64,000 nucleotides of DNA, from NCBI RefSeq assembly GCF_002973525.1, contig NZ_PVEN01000006.1, positions 405,485-469,484 on the forward strand. The letters are read 5' to 3'. The first letter of the stretch is position 1. The number at the start of each line of letters is the position of its first letter. The notes under the pieces are model-generated. The model had not been told where the DNA came from. It searched no databases and was given only the letters and a program-made list of their open reading frames with translations. This document shows, in pieces, positions 44,258-53,338 of this stretch. This DNA comes from Paraburkholderia sp. BL21I4N1 (lineage in GTDB: Bacteria > Pseudomonadota > Gammaproteobacteria > Burkholderiales > Burkholderiaceae). A program made the position numbers and the translations under genes.

Positions 44258-44310
44258 AAACGGAGGCTGGCTCCGTTTAGTATTGTTAAAAGCGGAGGCT
44301 CACTCCGTTT
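44258..44310. promoter_or_regulatory. tandem TetR operator palindromes
   Basis: Site 1 (44258-44278) has perfect 8-bp arms AAACGGAG / CTCCGTTT around a 5-nt spacer. Site 2 (44290-44310) has AAGCGGAG / CTCCGTTT, one mismatch, same spacer. Centres are 32 bp apart, between the TetR gene and the SDR gene. Confidence 0.8.
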
Positions 44311-44359
44311 TATCCCGGGCAGGGAATGACGTCAACTCTATTGTGATGGAGTAGCAAAG

Positions 44360-45337
44360 ATGACCGAGAAATTGGGTGCGACCACAACGACCGACGAGTT
44401 ACTCGCGGGCGTGGACCTTCATGGCAAGCGAATTCTCGTAACGGGTGTGTCCGCCGGGCTGGGCGTAGAAACGGCTCGGGCGCTCGCCGCGCGCGGAGCG
44501 AGCGTGATCGGCGCGGCCCGGGACCTGAAAAAGGCCCAGCAGGCGACCGCCGACGCACAACGCGAGGCCACCGCGGCAGGCGGCAATATCGAGTTGATCG
44601 AACTCGATCTCGCGAACCTCGCGAACGTTCGCGCTTGCGCCGACAAGCTGCTGGCGCAAGGTCAACCGCTCGACGTGATCATCGCGAACGCAGGCGTGAT
44701 GGCCACGCCGTTCGGCAAGACAGCGGACGGCTTCGAGACGCAGTTCGGCACGAATCATCTCGGGCATTTCGTGTTCGTGAATCGCGTGGCGTCGCTGATC
44801 CGTTCGGGTGGCCGCGTGGTCATGCTGGCGTCGTCAGGACACCGTTTCGCGGACGTGGATCTCGACGATCCCAGCTTCGAGCACACGCCCTACGATCCGT
44901 TCGTCGCATACGGTCGCGCCAAGACCGCGAATATCCTCTTTGCGGTGGCCTTCGACCAGCGCCATCGCGCACGCGGCGTGCGGACAGCGGCCGTTCATCC
45001 GGGCGGAATCATGACGGAACTGGCGCGTCACATGGGCGAAGGTCAGTTGACCGCCATGATGGAAAGCATCAACAGTCAGCTTGCGTCGGAGGGCAAGGGG
45101 CCGTTCCAGTTCAAGACGGTTCCGCAAGGCGCGGCGACCTCGGTATGGACCGCGGTGGTGGCCACAGCCGACGAGGTCGGCGGCCAATACTGCGAAAACT
45201 GCCATGTCAGCAAAATCGTTGCGGACGACGTGGTCATTACGCCGATTAGCGAAGGCGTTCGGCGTTATGCACTCGACACGGATCACGCTGCCGCGCTCTG
45301 GCGCAAAAGCGAAGAGATGGTCGGCGAATCGTTCTGA
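44360..45337 (+). CDS. SDR-family oxidoreductase (retinol dehydrogenase-like)
   Basis: 325 residues. The cofactor motif TGVSAGLG is at 28-35, NAG is in IIANAGVM, and the catalytic Tyr-Lys is in VAYGRAKTAN. The length and the NHLGHFVFVN segment are typical of the WWOX/retinol dehydrogenase-like group of SDRs used in xenobiotic and aldehyde reduction. It is controlled, probably, by the divergent TetR. It carries a C-terminal extension with two cysteines (YCENCHV). Confidence 0.85.
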   Translation: MTEKLGATTTTDELLAGVDLHGKRILVTGVSAGLGVETARALAARGASVIGAARDLKKAQQATADAQREATAAGGNIELIELDLANLANVRACADKLLAQGQPLDVIIANAGVMATPFGKTADGFETQFGTNHLGHFVFVNRVASLIRSGGRVVMLASSGHRFADVDLDDPSFEHTPYDPFVAYGRAKTANILFAVAFDQRHRARGVRTAAVHPGGIMTELARHMGEGQLTAMMESINSQLASEGKGPFQFKTVPQGAATSVWTAVVATADEVGGQYCENCHVSKIVADDVVITPISEGVRRYALDTDHAAALWRKSEEMVGESF

Positions 45338-45413
45338 CGCAACACGCTGAGCAACACAATCCATTACAAAAAAGCCGCCTTCCGACCACGATCCCGCTGG
45401 AATAAGTCGAACG

Positions 45414-45436
45414 ACATGGGCGTTTACCACCCATGT
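45414..45436. repeat. 7-bp inverted repeat before the cytochrome b561 gene
   Basis: ACATGGG / CCCATGT with a 9-nt spacer, about 95 nt before the cytochrome start. It may be a regulator site; nothing else supports this. Confidence 0.35.
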
Positions 45437-45529
45437 GATCGTGTCGAAGGTGGTGCTTTGGGCGCTTGTTACGCTTGCTGCGCTTCACTCTCACGTGGTC
45501 TTCAGCCATTCAACACCGGGAGTGAATCC

Positions 45530-46078
45530 ATGCAGTCGTCCAAGCGCGCCCCCTCGTATTCGAAGCCCGCCATGTTCTTCCATTGGACGACGGCGGTGCT
45601 GATCGTCGTGGGGCTCTTTGCCATCGAAATACGCGGGCCTAAAGGATCGGATAGCCGACTTTTCTGGAACGCCGTTCATATCTGGGCAGGCTCGCTGATT
45701 CTCGGCTTGTCGGTTTTGCGCTTGCTGTGGCGGCTCTGGCACGGTTCGCCCGCGGAGCTCGCGCACTCTCCGGTTCAGCTCTTCATGGCGCGCCTCACGC
45801 ATCTCGCGCTCTATCTGCTGATATTCGTGCAGCCGCTGCTCGGCATCGCCATGGTCAACACCGGTGGAAATGCCGTGACGCTCATCGGCATGGGATGGCA
45901 TATCCGCCTGTTTGGAGCCGATCCCGTCGCCCATCAATTCCTTCACAACGCGCATTTTCTGATCGGTAACGCCGCCTATTGGCTGATCGGGTTACACACG
46001 TTCGCGGCGCTCGCGCATCATTTCGTGTTTCAGGACGCCACGCTCACGCGTATGACCCGGCTTTCCCGCGATAGATAA
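45530..46078 (+). CDS. cytochrome b561
   Basis: 182 residues with four membrane segments. Histidines expected to bind two b-type haems are in FFHWTTA, AVHIWAGSL, LHNAHFLIGN and GLHTFAALAHH. Bacterial b561 proteins move electrons between the quinone pool and other acceptors, such as superoxide for E. coli CybB. The ATG at 45530 is chosen over longer in-frame starts because GGGAGTG precedes it and the family starts near here. Confidence 0.87.
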   Translation: MQSSKRAPSYSKPAMFFHWTTAVLIVVGLFAIEIRGPKGSDSRLFWNAVHIWAGSLILGLSVLRLLWRLWHGSPAELAHSPVQLFMARLTHLALYLLIFVQPLLGIAMVNTGGNAVTLIGMGWHIRLFGADPVAHQFLHNAHFLIGNAAYWLIGLHTFAALAHHFVFQDATLTRMTRLSRDR

Positions 46079-46097
46079 AGTCAGCGCGGTGGCGTGT

Positions 46098-46541
46098 TCA
46101 ATCCGCCGGCCGCGTCTCCTCTTCCCAGTTCTGGTGAACGGTATTGCGGCGCGGCGTAATCGCGATCAACACCGACGGTTCATGCACGATCAGGCGATGC
46201 CATTGCGCAGCCGGCACGACGAAGGCCGCTTGCGCAGGCAAACGCGCGGAGCGTACCGTCGGTCCATCGCGCACTTCCACCGAGAGCGAACCGGACGCCA
46301 GAATAAGAAGTTCATCTCCGTCAGGGTGCATTTCCCACGTTGGATAGTGCACATCATGCGGGCCGCTCACCTGAAACATGGCGAGCATGCGGCCGTCCGC
46401 CAACTCGGGATCGCTGCCCGATTTTCTCAGGATCTCGGCGGTTTTCGCATAAGAGCGTACGGTTCCATCTCGTGCCAGAAAGACACAGGTGTCGTTCAGG
46501 TGAAGCGCCGCCGAACCGTCATGAAGTGGTTGTGGATTCAT
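46098..46541 (-). CDS. cupin-domain protein
   Basis: 147 residues. The cupin metal site is suggested by WEMHPDGDELLILASG (motif 1, G-x5-H-x-H-like but with a single H here) and FVVPAAQWHRL (motif 2). It is a small beta-barrel protein; members range from enzymes to metabolite binders. The start at 46541 follows AGGAACGAGAAGA. It lies upstream of nothing obvious; the DinB-family gene lies on the same strand further upstream. Confidence 0.75.
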   Translation of the reverse strand: MNPQPLHDGSAALHLNDTCVFLARDGTVRSYAKTAEILRKSGSDPELADGRMLAMFQVSGPHDVHYPTWEMHPDGDELLILASGSLSVEVRDGPTVRSARLPAQAAFVVPAAQWHRLIVHEPSVLIAITPRRNTVHQNWEEETRPAD

Positions 46542-46594
46542 TCTTCTCGTTCCTCTTATCGAATGAGTCATGTAGACAATTGCTCAGGCTGCAC

Positions 46595-47080
46595 TCAGGC
46601 AACGGCTTCAAGAAAATCTGTCATGCGGTCCTGATTCGGCATGATGTTGTTCTTCAACAGCAGCACCCCTGCGTTGCCGCGATGGTAGGTACCGTGCAGG
46701 CAGACATGCAGAAGCATTTCGCCGCGTGTCATGCGGGCCGGCGTGCCATTGATATAAGCGAAATCCACGGTTTCCCCGGCAGCCTGCGCGGATAGCGTGT
46801 CGACATAGGAAACGTACCAGCCGTCGACCTCCATCGCGTCTTTAGCGAGTCGCTGCAGGTCGGGCATGACATCCGAACGCGCCGCCTGAAACCCGTGCGG
46901 CAGCCCCTGAAGATGATGCTGAAAGACCCGCTCGACAACGAAGATATGATCGAGAATACGCATGATGTTCGCGGCGTCCTCGGCGTTCAGTCGATCGATG
47001 TGATGGTCGACCACCTCATAGAGGCCACGGCTCGCCCAATGCTGATAGCGCACGAGCTGCGAATAGGGATTGGTGTTCAT
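46595..47080 (-). CDS. DinB/YfiT-family protein
   Basis: 161 residues, a four-helix bundle protein. The metal-binding triad of the DinB family is in DHIFVVERVFQHHL and LLHVCLHGTYHRGNAGVLL. Members include thiol-dependent transferases, but this one is unassigned. The ATG at 47080 (MNTNPYSQLVRY) is the start of similarity. It is divergent from a TetR gene, which may control it. Confidence 0.8.
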   Translation of the reverse strand: MNTNPYSQLVRYQHWASRGLYEVVDHHIDRLNAEDAANIMRILDHIFVVERVFQHHLQGLPHGFQAARSDVMPDLQRLAKDAMEVDGWYVSYVDTLSAQAAGETVDFAYINGTPARMTRGEMLLHVCLHGTYHRGNAGVLLLKNNIMPNQDRMTDFLEAVA

Positions 47081-47205
47081 GACGTGATAGCGTGATGGGA
47101 GTGAATGGCGCCGCTGCGGCGCCCCGTGATTGCGTCCATCGAATATCGGACAAATCACTGGAATTGACTATTCGCTTTTCCCGAGCACGCTTATAATGCC
47201 GCCCA

Positions 47206-47820
47206 ATGGACGTAAACCCAAGGAAAGCGCCGCGTCAAGCGCGCGCTAAAGCGACCGTCGACGCGATTGTCGAAGGCACTATTCAGGTTTTGCTGGACGA
47301 AGGCTATGAAAGCTTTACGACAGCACGAGTGGCCGAACGCGCCGGCGTCAGTGTCGGCACCTTGTACCAGTACTACCCGAACAAGGCGGCGCTGGCCGTG
47401 GCCGTAGTCGACCGCTGCTGCGACGAATTTGTGATCGCTTTCGAAACCGCGCTCGACGATAGTAAATGCATAACACTGGACGATTGCATACGCGCGCTCG
47501 TCGACTTCGCGTTCGTCTCACATCACGTGACACCCGAACGTCATCGTTGTGTAATCGAACTGGCGCCGCGGCTCGGCGTGGCGAACCGCACGGAAGTCGT
47601 CAGAAAGAGAGCGGTAAAAGTACTCGAATCCACGCTCAGAAAACATGCCGATGAAATCGCGCCGGACATCGATTTGAGCGTCGCCGCGACGATGATTGAA
47701 ACCACCATGGAAGCGCTCGCTCATCGCGCGGTACTGACCGATCCGGCGCAAACTCAGAATGACTCGTTAGCCAAGGAAGCCACCCGATTGATCACGCTTT
47801 ATCTGTCCACCAACAAATGA
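47206..47820 (+). CDS. TetR/AcrR-family regulator
   Basis: 204 residues. The reading head FTTARVAERAGVSVGTLYQYYPNKAAL is a typical AcrR-type helix-turn-helix, with a C-terminal domain typical of TetR_C-like regulators. It is divergent from the DinB-family gene and may control it. No ligand is inferred. Confidence 0.87.
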   Translation: MDVNPRKAPRQARAKATVDAIVEGTIQVLLDEGYESFTTARVAERAGVSVGTLYQYYPNKAALAVAVVDRCCDEFVIAFETALDDSKCITLDDCIRALVDFAFVSHHVTPERHRCVIELAPRLGVANRTEVVRKRAVKVLESTLRKHADEIAPDIDLSVAATMIETTMEALAHRAVLTDPAQTQNDSLAKEATRLITLYLSTNK

Positions 47821-47985
47821 ACGCTCGCGCATAACTCGTGCACGCCATGCTGATAGACTGCCGCAGCGTTTCAGCGACGAAGATATGCGTATTAAGCGAG
47901 TCGGCGTGAAGGCAATTCCTTTCGCATGGATTGTTCTGCTGCGCGGGCTGCATGGTCAAATCAAAACTCGGAGGGAGCTTCTGCC

Positions 47986-48513
47986 ATGTCGTTATTAAAA
48001 TTTCACGAAGGCCGCAGCATCCAGCGCGGCGTCGTGTCGTCGGTAAGTCTATGTTTCGTGCTGGCTTTGCTATCCACCCGCGCATTGGCCGACGACGCGC
48101 AGCAATGCGCCGCTAATGCAGGAACGCTGCTCGTCGGTCAGGTCGTGTCCGCCCCCACGTTCAAACACGGAATGTTTCGCAAAGGCGTCGAGCTGTCGCA
48201 CACGCATTTAACACTGAAAGGCGACGCGGACGGAGCGGATTACGACGTCGCAATCGACAACGTCTTCGCGTCGGGTTATCAGCAGGGTGCAGCCGTCGTG
48301 CCGCCGCCGTTGAACAGCATTGCGGTGGGCGACAAACTCGAACTATGCGGCCTTCCTTTTCAAGGCGGCATTCATTGGGTTCACACCAATTGCGGCGATA
48401 CCCCCACCGCACAAGATCCGAATGGATGGTTGAAAGAAATCGCGGCAGACGGCACCGTCGGCCCCAGTTTCGAGGACAGTCAGCAATACTGCTATCTGTG
48501 GCCGCATAACTAG
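47986..48513 (+). CDS. secreted hypothetical protein
   Basis: 175 residues. A signal sequence spans about VVSSVSLCFVLALLSTRALA with cleavage before DDAQQC. The mature part has four cysteines (QQCAAN, LELCGLP, HTNCGDT, QYCYL), likely two disulfides, and the C-terminal WVHTNCGDTPTAQDPNGWLKEI. GGAGGGAG precedes the ATG. I recognise no enzyme family; a small disulfide-stabilised periplasmic or extracellular domain is likely. Confidence 0.6.
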   Translation: MSLLKFHEGRSIQRGVVSSVSLCFVLALLSTRALADDAQQCAANAGTLLVGQVVSAPTFKHGMFRKGVELSHTHLTLKGDADGADYDVAIDNVFASGYQQGAAVVPPPLNSIAVGDKLELCGLPFQGGIHWVHTNCGDTPTAQDPNGWLKEIAADGTVGPSFEDSQQYCYLWPHN

Positions 48514-48536
48514 AAAGAGTCTCAATCTGCGGCGGG

Positions 48537-49838
48537 TCAGAGAGAACGCTCGATCGCCTGCCGCAGCAGTGCCAGACCCAGGTCGATCTCTTCTTCGCGG
48601 ACAGTCAGCGGCGGCGCGATTCGAAATACACCGCCCATTCCCGGCAATTGCACGATGTTCATGCTGAGCCCCAGATTCATGCACTCGCGGGTGATCTTTG
48701 CGCCGAGGCCATCCGCCGGTTCCTTCGTGCGACGATCCTTGACGATCTCCATTCCCAGCAACAGCCCGCGTCCGCGAATGTCGCCGATACAATCGAAACT
48801 TTCCATCAGATCCAGCAAGCCGCGTTTGAGTCGCGCACCCATCACGTTCGCGCGCTCCACCAGCCCCTCGCGCTCGACCACGTCCAGCACGCGCAGACCA
48901 ACCGCAGCGGGCAGCGGATCGGACACGTGAGTCGTATAGAACAGGTAACCCAATTCGTGAGCGCGCTCTTCGATCTGCGCGGTGGTCACGACCGCCGCGA
49001 GCGGTAGACCCGCGCCGAGTGTCTTCGACAGCGTGAGAATGTCGGGCGTGACGCCGTCGCGCTGACACGCGAACATCGTGCCGGTACGTCCCACTCCGGT
49101 TTGCGCTTCGTCGAGGATAAGCAGCATGCCGCGCTCCTCGCATTTGCGCTTCAGCGCGGCCATATAGCCTTCCGGTAATTCGATGATCCCGCCCGAACTG
49201 AGAATCGGCTCGGCAATAAAGGCGGCGAGATTGCCGCTGGATTGACGGTCGATGAGATCGAACGCGTAGTCCAATTCCGCCAGGTAATCGTATTCGCCGT
49301 GACGCTCGAAACGCGGTCGATACGGAAACGGCGCAGGAATCGCGTAAGAGCCGACCGCTGCGGGACCGACGCCTTTTCGACCCGCGCTATAGGTTGCGGA
49401 TGCGGCATTCCCCGTCATGCCGTGCCACGACTGCGCAAAACCGACAATTTCATATTTGCCGGTGACCAGCTTCGCCATGCGAATAGCCGCTTCGTTCGAC
49501 TCCGCGCCGGTGCTGAGCAACAATGCACGGTCGAGTCCGTCGGGTGTGATGTCGGCGAGGCGCGTGGCGAGATCGACCACCGGACGTGACAGCATGCCAC
49601 TGAACAGGTGGTCGAGCTTGCCGGCGTATTCGTTGATGACGGACACGATGTCCGGATGACTGTGCCCAAGCACCGCGCTCATTTGCCCCGACGTGAAGTC
49701 GAGGATCGCCCGGCCATCCGCGTCATAAACAAAGCTGCCCTGAGCGCGCTCGATAATCAGCGGCTCGAAAGTGCCGCCGTAGCGGATCAGGTGCTGCCTG
49801 GCGTTGCGCCAGAACGTTGCGTCGTCGTTGCGGGACAC
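48537..49838 (-). CDS. dgdA: 2,2-dialkylglycine decarboxylase
   Basis: 433 residues, the same length as the B. cepacia enzyme, which this sequence resembles nearly throughout. PLP-binding Lys272 (TLSKTLGAG), Gln52 (SGQMSAV) and Trp138 (QSWHG), which set its decarboxylase-transaminase specificity, are conserved. It decarboxylates dialkyl amino acids such as 2-aminoisobutyrate and transaminates the product with pyruvate, giving a ketone, CO2 and alanine. The GTG start follows AAGGAGAAGCACC. It is divergent from dgdR, as in B. cepacia. Confidence 0.93.
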   Translation of the reverse strand: MSRNDDATFWRNARQHLIRYGGTFEPLIIERAQGSFVYDADGRAILDFTSGQMSAVLGHSHPDIVSVINEYAGKLDHLFSGMLSRPVVDLATRLADITPDGLDRALLLSTGAESNEAAIRMAKLVTGKYEIVGFAQSWHGMTGNAASATYSAGRKGVGPAAVGSYAIPAPFPYRPRFERHGEYDYLAELDYAFDLIDRQSSGNLAAFIAEPILSSGGIIELPEGYMAALKRKCEERGMLLILDEAQTGVGRTGTMFACQRDGVTPDILTLSKTLGAGLPLAAVVTTAQIEERAHELGYLFYTTHVSDPLPAAVGLRVLDVVEREGLVERANVMGARLKRGLLDLMESFDCIGDIRGRGLLLGMEIVKDRRTKEPADGLGAKITRECMNLGLSMNIVQLPGMGGVFRIAPPLTVREEEIDLGLALLRQAIERSL

Positions 49839-49917
49839 GGTGCTTCTCCTTGGCCGGGTGGCGGGAATAGCTTGCAGTCTAGAGGGCTCTCTGGTTTCAT
49901 AGAAACGAATAGTTCTA

Positions 49918-50802
49918 ATGGAAGCTAGAAGCGAGCCTAATATCTTGAGCCTCTCACTCGAAATCGATCTGCTGCGTTCGTTTGTCGTGATTGCCGAGGT
50001 CAGGGCGCTGAGTCGTGCTGCCAACCGGATCGGGCGGACCCAGTCGGCATTGAGTCAGCAGATGAAGCGCCTCGAAGAAATCGTCGATCAACCGCTGTTA
50101 CAACGCACGGGTCGCGGGGTCGTGCTGACGAATCCCGGTGAACGGCTGCTGGTCCACGCTCAGCGCATTTTGCGACTGCACGACGAGGCGATGGCGGATC
50201 TTTCAGGAAAGGGGCTATCGGGGACGATCCGTTTCGGCTGCCCGGACGACTATGCCGCCGTTTTTCTGCCACATTTGCTGCGGCAATTTTCCAGTCAGCA
50301 TCCGCAGGCTCTGGTGGAGGTCATATGCGCCCCCACGCCGCGTTTGCGTGAACAGCTCGAGATGCACGCGCTGGATCTGGCGATGATTTCACTGCCGGAA
50401 GATGCGACCGATTCAACCATCATTCGCCGGGAGCCGCTGGTTTGGGTCGGCGGACCGGGAATGGATGCCGCGCATTTCGATCCGCTGCCGTTGGCGCTGT
50501 CGGATCCGGACACGCTCGATCATGTGGCCGCATGCGAAGCGCTGCAACGTGTGGGAAGGCGTTATCGCATTGCCTATGCCAGTAGCAGTCTTGCCGGCCT
50601 CACGGCTTTGGTGCGATCAGGACAGGCTTTCGCGGTGATTACGCAGACGGCGGTTGCTTCGGATCTCTGCGTCATCGGCGATGATCCGCAGTTGCCGGTT
50701 TTGCCTGCGATCGGCATCACGCTGAAGTTCGAGCGGGATCGGCCCTCGCATTTGACCATGGCGTTCGCGGAGCATATTCGCGTGACGTTGCCGTTGCTTT
50801 GA
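49918..50802 (+). CDS. dgdR: LysR-family regulator of dgdA
   Basis: 294 residues. The N-terminal helix-turn-helix is LSRAANRIGRTQSALSQQMKRLE and the effector domain begins near SGTIRFGCPDDYAAVFLP, closely resembling B. cepacia DgdR. DgdR represses dgdA and is relieved by the substrate in B. cepacia. The ATG at 49918 has no strong ribosome site; an in-frame TTG at 49945 would match the known protein start better. The intergenic region with dgdA is about 80 nt. Confidence 0.87.
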   Translation: MEARSEPNILSLSLEIDLLRSFVVIAEVRALSRAANRIGRTQSALSQQMKRLEEIVDQPLLQRTGRGVVLTNPGERLLVHAQRILRLHDEAMADLSGKGLSGTIRFGCPDDYAAVFLPHLLRQFSSQHPQALVEVICAPTPRLREQLEMHALDLAMISLPEDATDSTIIRREPLVWVGGPGMDAAHFDPLPLALSDPDTLDHVAACEALQRVGRRYRIAYASSSLAGLTALVRSGQAFAVITQTAVASDLCVIGDDPQLPVLPAIGITLKFERDRPSHLTMAFAEHIRVTLPLL

Positions 50803-50887
50803 CGTGACTCTTGCGCCATTTTGTTGACCCGGCCCCAGGGGCCGCCCTCATGCTTGCCGCAACGGATTAACAGAAAGAGGTGACTGA

Positions 50888-51961
50888 ATGAGCTATTCCG
50901 CCCCGTGTCTGAACGCATCGGAAGCGGCCAGTCAGCTCGGTGTGTCGATCAAGGCGCTGCGGCTATATGAGCAGCAGGGACTGGTCACTCCGGGCCGAAC
51001 GGCAGCCGGCTATCGCGTGTATGGTCCGAACGAAATGGATCGCGCCGGCGAAATCGTGGCGCTGCGTGCGCTAGGCCTCAGTCTTGCCCAGGTCGCGCGC
51101 GTGCTGGATGGCGATCCGCAAAGTCTGGCCATTGCATTGGCGACGCACGAGACCGTATTGACTGAGGAACTTCAGGAACTGGTTCAGAAGCTGGACAGAA
51201 TCCGGCGCGTCCGCGCCGATCTCGCGCGTGGTCGGATGCCAGGTGATGGAGAGTTGACCCGACTCATCGATCGAACGGGAATTAGCGTGAAATTCGCGCT
51301 TCCGTGGCCTTGGGGCGGTGAACATTTCGAACTTCGCGACATTCGTCCGCTTAACTACATCATCGGTTCTCTGGGCAGCGGCAAAACCAGGCTGGCGCTT
51401 CGTCTCGCGGAGACTTTGCCTGACGCGGTATTCCTTGGCCTGGATCGGCTGCAGGATCGAGGCGCCGCGGCGCTCAAGCTGCTGGAAGCCGATACGGCGT
51501 TAAAGTCACGCGTCGATCGGGCCGTGGAATGGCTGATCGATGAGGGCGCAACTGAATCGGAAGCATTGACGATCCTGCTTGTCGCTCTGGAAGCGGACGG
51601 CGCGGCCGCACAGGTTGTCGATATGGTCGAACAGGGCCTCGACGCCGTCACCCAGGAAGCGTTGATCACGTTTCTTCGCCTCCGTGCGAGCGCCGGTGCG
51701 CGGCCTCTTTTCCTGATGACACGCTCGTCGGCGATTCTGGATCTGACAGCGGTCGGACCTGACGAAGCGATCATTCTTTGTCCCGCGAATCACAGTGCGC
51801 CGGTTCGCGTGGCGCCTTACCCCGGCGCACCGGGGTATGAAGCGGTTGCGACCTGCCTCGCGACGCCTGAGGTAAGGGCGCGGATCGCGTGTCAGCCTGA
51901 AGCAACTGCTGGCGCGGCTACAATCCCTAAACCCCAAGCCCACGCCCCACGGGACAGCTAG
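50888..51961 (+). CDS. MerR-type regulator fused to an ABC/SMC-like ATPase domain
   Basis: 357 residues. Residues 8-75 form a MerR winged helix (ASQLGVSIKALRLYEQQGLVTPGRTAAGYRVYG), followed by a long helix. The rest is a P-loop ATPase: Walker A GSLGSGKT (160-167), a candidate Walker B in VVDMVEQGLD, and a late LMTRSSAILD resembling the H-loop switch of SMC/RecF-like ATPases, here with Arg where His is usual. MerR proteins normally end in a small ligand domain, so this is atypical. AGAAAGAGGTGACTG precedes the ATG. Function unknown; it may be an ATP-responsive regulator. Confidence 0.75.
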   Translation: MSYSAPCLNASEAASQLGVSIKALRLYEQQGLVTPGRTAAGYRVYGPNEMDRAGEIVALRALGLSLAQVARVLDGDPQSLAIALATHETVLTEELQELVQKLDRIRRVRADLARGRMPGDGELTRLIDRTGISVKFALPWPWGGEHFELRDIRPLNYIIGSLGSGKTRLALRLAETLPDAVFLGLDRLQDRGAAALKLLEADTALKSRVDRAVEWLIDEGATESEALTILLVALEADGAAAQVVDMVEQGLDAVTQEALITFLRLRASAGARPLFLMTRSSAILDLTAVGPDEAIILCPANHSAPVRVAPYPGAPGYEAVATCLATPEVRARIACQPEATAGAATIPKPQAHAPRDS

Positions 51962-52104
51962 CCACCGCTTGCGAAAGGCAGCCGGGTTTGAAGCAGAGTA
52001 CGAGGACGGCTCCAACCATGCCAGAATGCTTTTGGCCGCCACCCCAGGTGGTTTAGCTAGAATCAGTTTTCGATGCTTATATTCGTCTATAAACGGAGAC
52101 AAAC

Positions 52105-53232
52105 GTGCCAGGCTTACTTCCCGATGTCGACCGCGAGGGGCTCCTCGAATATTCAGTCGTGTACACCGACCGATCAATCAATCACATGTCGCAACTCTTC
52201 CAGGGAGTCATGCGCGACATTTCCGGTTCCCTGAAAAAAGTCTACAACGCGAAGTCGGCCATTGTCGTCCCGGGCAGCGGGACGTTCGGCATGGAAGCGG
52301 TTGCCCGGCAGTTCGCCACGAACAAGAAGTGTCTTGTCGTTCGCAATGGCTGGTTCAGTTTTCGCTGGTCGCAGATTTTCGACATGGGCGGCATTCCGTC
52401 GGAGTCGATCGTGCTGAAGGCACGTCCGATCGAACAAGGGAGACAGGCTGCGTACGCACCGCCCCCGATCGAAGACGTCGTCGCGGCGATCAGGGAAAAC
52501 AAGCCGGATCTGGTGTTTGCGCCGCATGTCGAGACCGCATCCGGAATCATGCTGCCGGACGCCTATTTGCGTGCGGTGGCCGATGCCGTGCATGACGTCG
52601 GCGGCATGTTTGTACTGGATTGCATTGCCTCCGGCACGGTCTGGGTCGATATGAAGGCGAGCGGCGTCGACGTCCTGATCAGCGCCCCGCAAAAGGGCTG
52701 GAGTGCGTCACCGTGCTGCGGGTTGGTCATGCTTAGCCCGCTGGCCCGCGAAAAAATCGACGCAACCACCAGCAGCAGTTTCGCTTGCGATCTTCGCAAG
52801 TGGCTGCAGATCATGGAAGCCTACGAGAACGGCGGGTTCGCGTACCACGCCACGATGCCCACGGACGGGCTCGCGACATTGCGTGACGTCATGAAGGAAA
52901 CCGAGGCATATGGCTTCGATAAAGTGAGCGCGGAGCAGCTCGAACTCGGCAAGCGCATTCGCTCACTTCTCGCGGACAACGGTTTCAGAAGCGTGGCGGC
53001 CGAAGGTTTTGAGGCACCGGGCGTGGTCGTCAGCTATACGGACGACGACGGAATACGATCCGGCAAGAAATTCGCCGACGCCGGCTTGCAGATCGCGCCA
53101 GGCGTCCCCCTTCAATGCGACGAGCCTGAAGATTTCAAAACCTTCCGCATCGGGTTATTCGGCCTGGACAAACTGCATGACGTGGAAGGTGCGGTGGCCA
53201 GGTTCGCGAAGGCGTTGGGCACTATTGTGTAA
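52105..53232 (+). CDS. class V aminotransferase (alanine-glyoxylate/serine-pyruvate type)
   Basis: 375 residues, class V PLP enzyme. The PLP lysine is in ISAPQKGWSASPCCGLVML, and the preceding aspartate region is VLDCIASGTVWVDM. The opening LQGVMRDISGSLKKVYN and VVPGSGTFGMEAVARQF match serine-pyruvate/alanine-glyoxylate or phosphonate-type transaminases. The GTG start follows GGAGACAAAC. It lies downstream of the MerR-ATPase gene on the same strand with a 140-nt gap, so co-regulation is possible but not shown. Confidence 0.83.
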   Translation: MPGLLPDVDREGLLEYSVVYTDRSINHMSQLFQGVMRDISGSLKKVYNAKSAIVVPGSGTFGMEAVARQFATNKKCLVVRNGWFSFRWSQIFDMGGIPSESIVLKARPIEQGRQAAYAPPPIEDVVAAIRENKPDLVFAPHVETASGIMLPDAYLRAVADAVHDVGGMFVLDCIASGTVWVDMKASGVDVLISAPQKGWSASPCCGLVMLSPLAREKIDATTSSSFACDLRKWLQIMEAYENGGFAYHATMPTDGLATLRDVMKETEAYGFDKVSAEQLELGKRIRSLLADNGFRSVAAEGFEAPGVVVSYTDDDGIRSGKKFADAGLQIAPGVPLQCDEPEDFKTFRIGLFGLDKLHDVEGAVARFAKALGTIV

Positions 53233-53250
53233 AGCGTTCTTGCCAAGTAT

Positions 53251-53287
53251 GTGCGCATTGCTCGTCTGGCGAACAGGCAATGCGCAC
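53251..53287. terminator. hairpin between convergent genes
   Basis: Perfect 11-bp arms GTGCGCATTGC / GCAATGCGCAC with a 15-nt loop, between the aminotransferase and the dihydrofolate-reductase-like gene. No T-run follows, so it may rely on structure or a factor. Confidence 0.5.
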
Positions 53288-53338
53288 TATCGGCCAAAGC
53301 AGTGCTTCGCCGATCCTGGGCGCCATTAATCGCCATCT

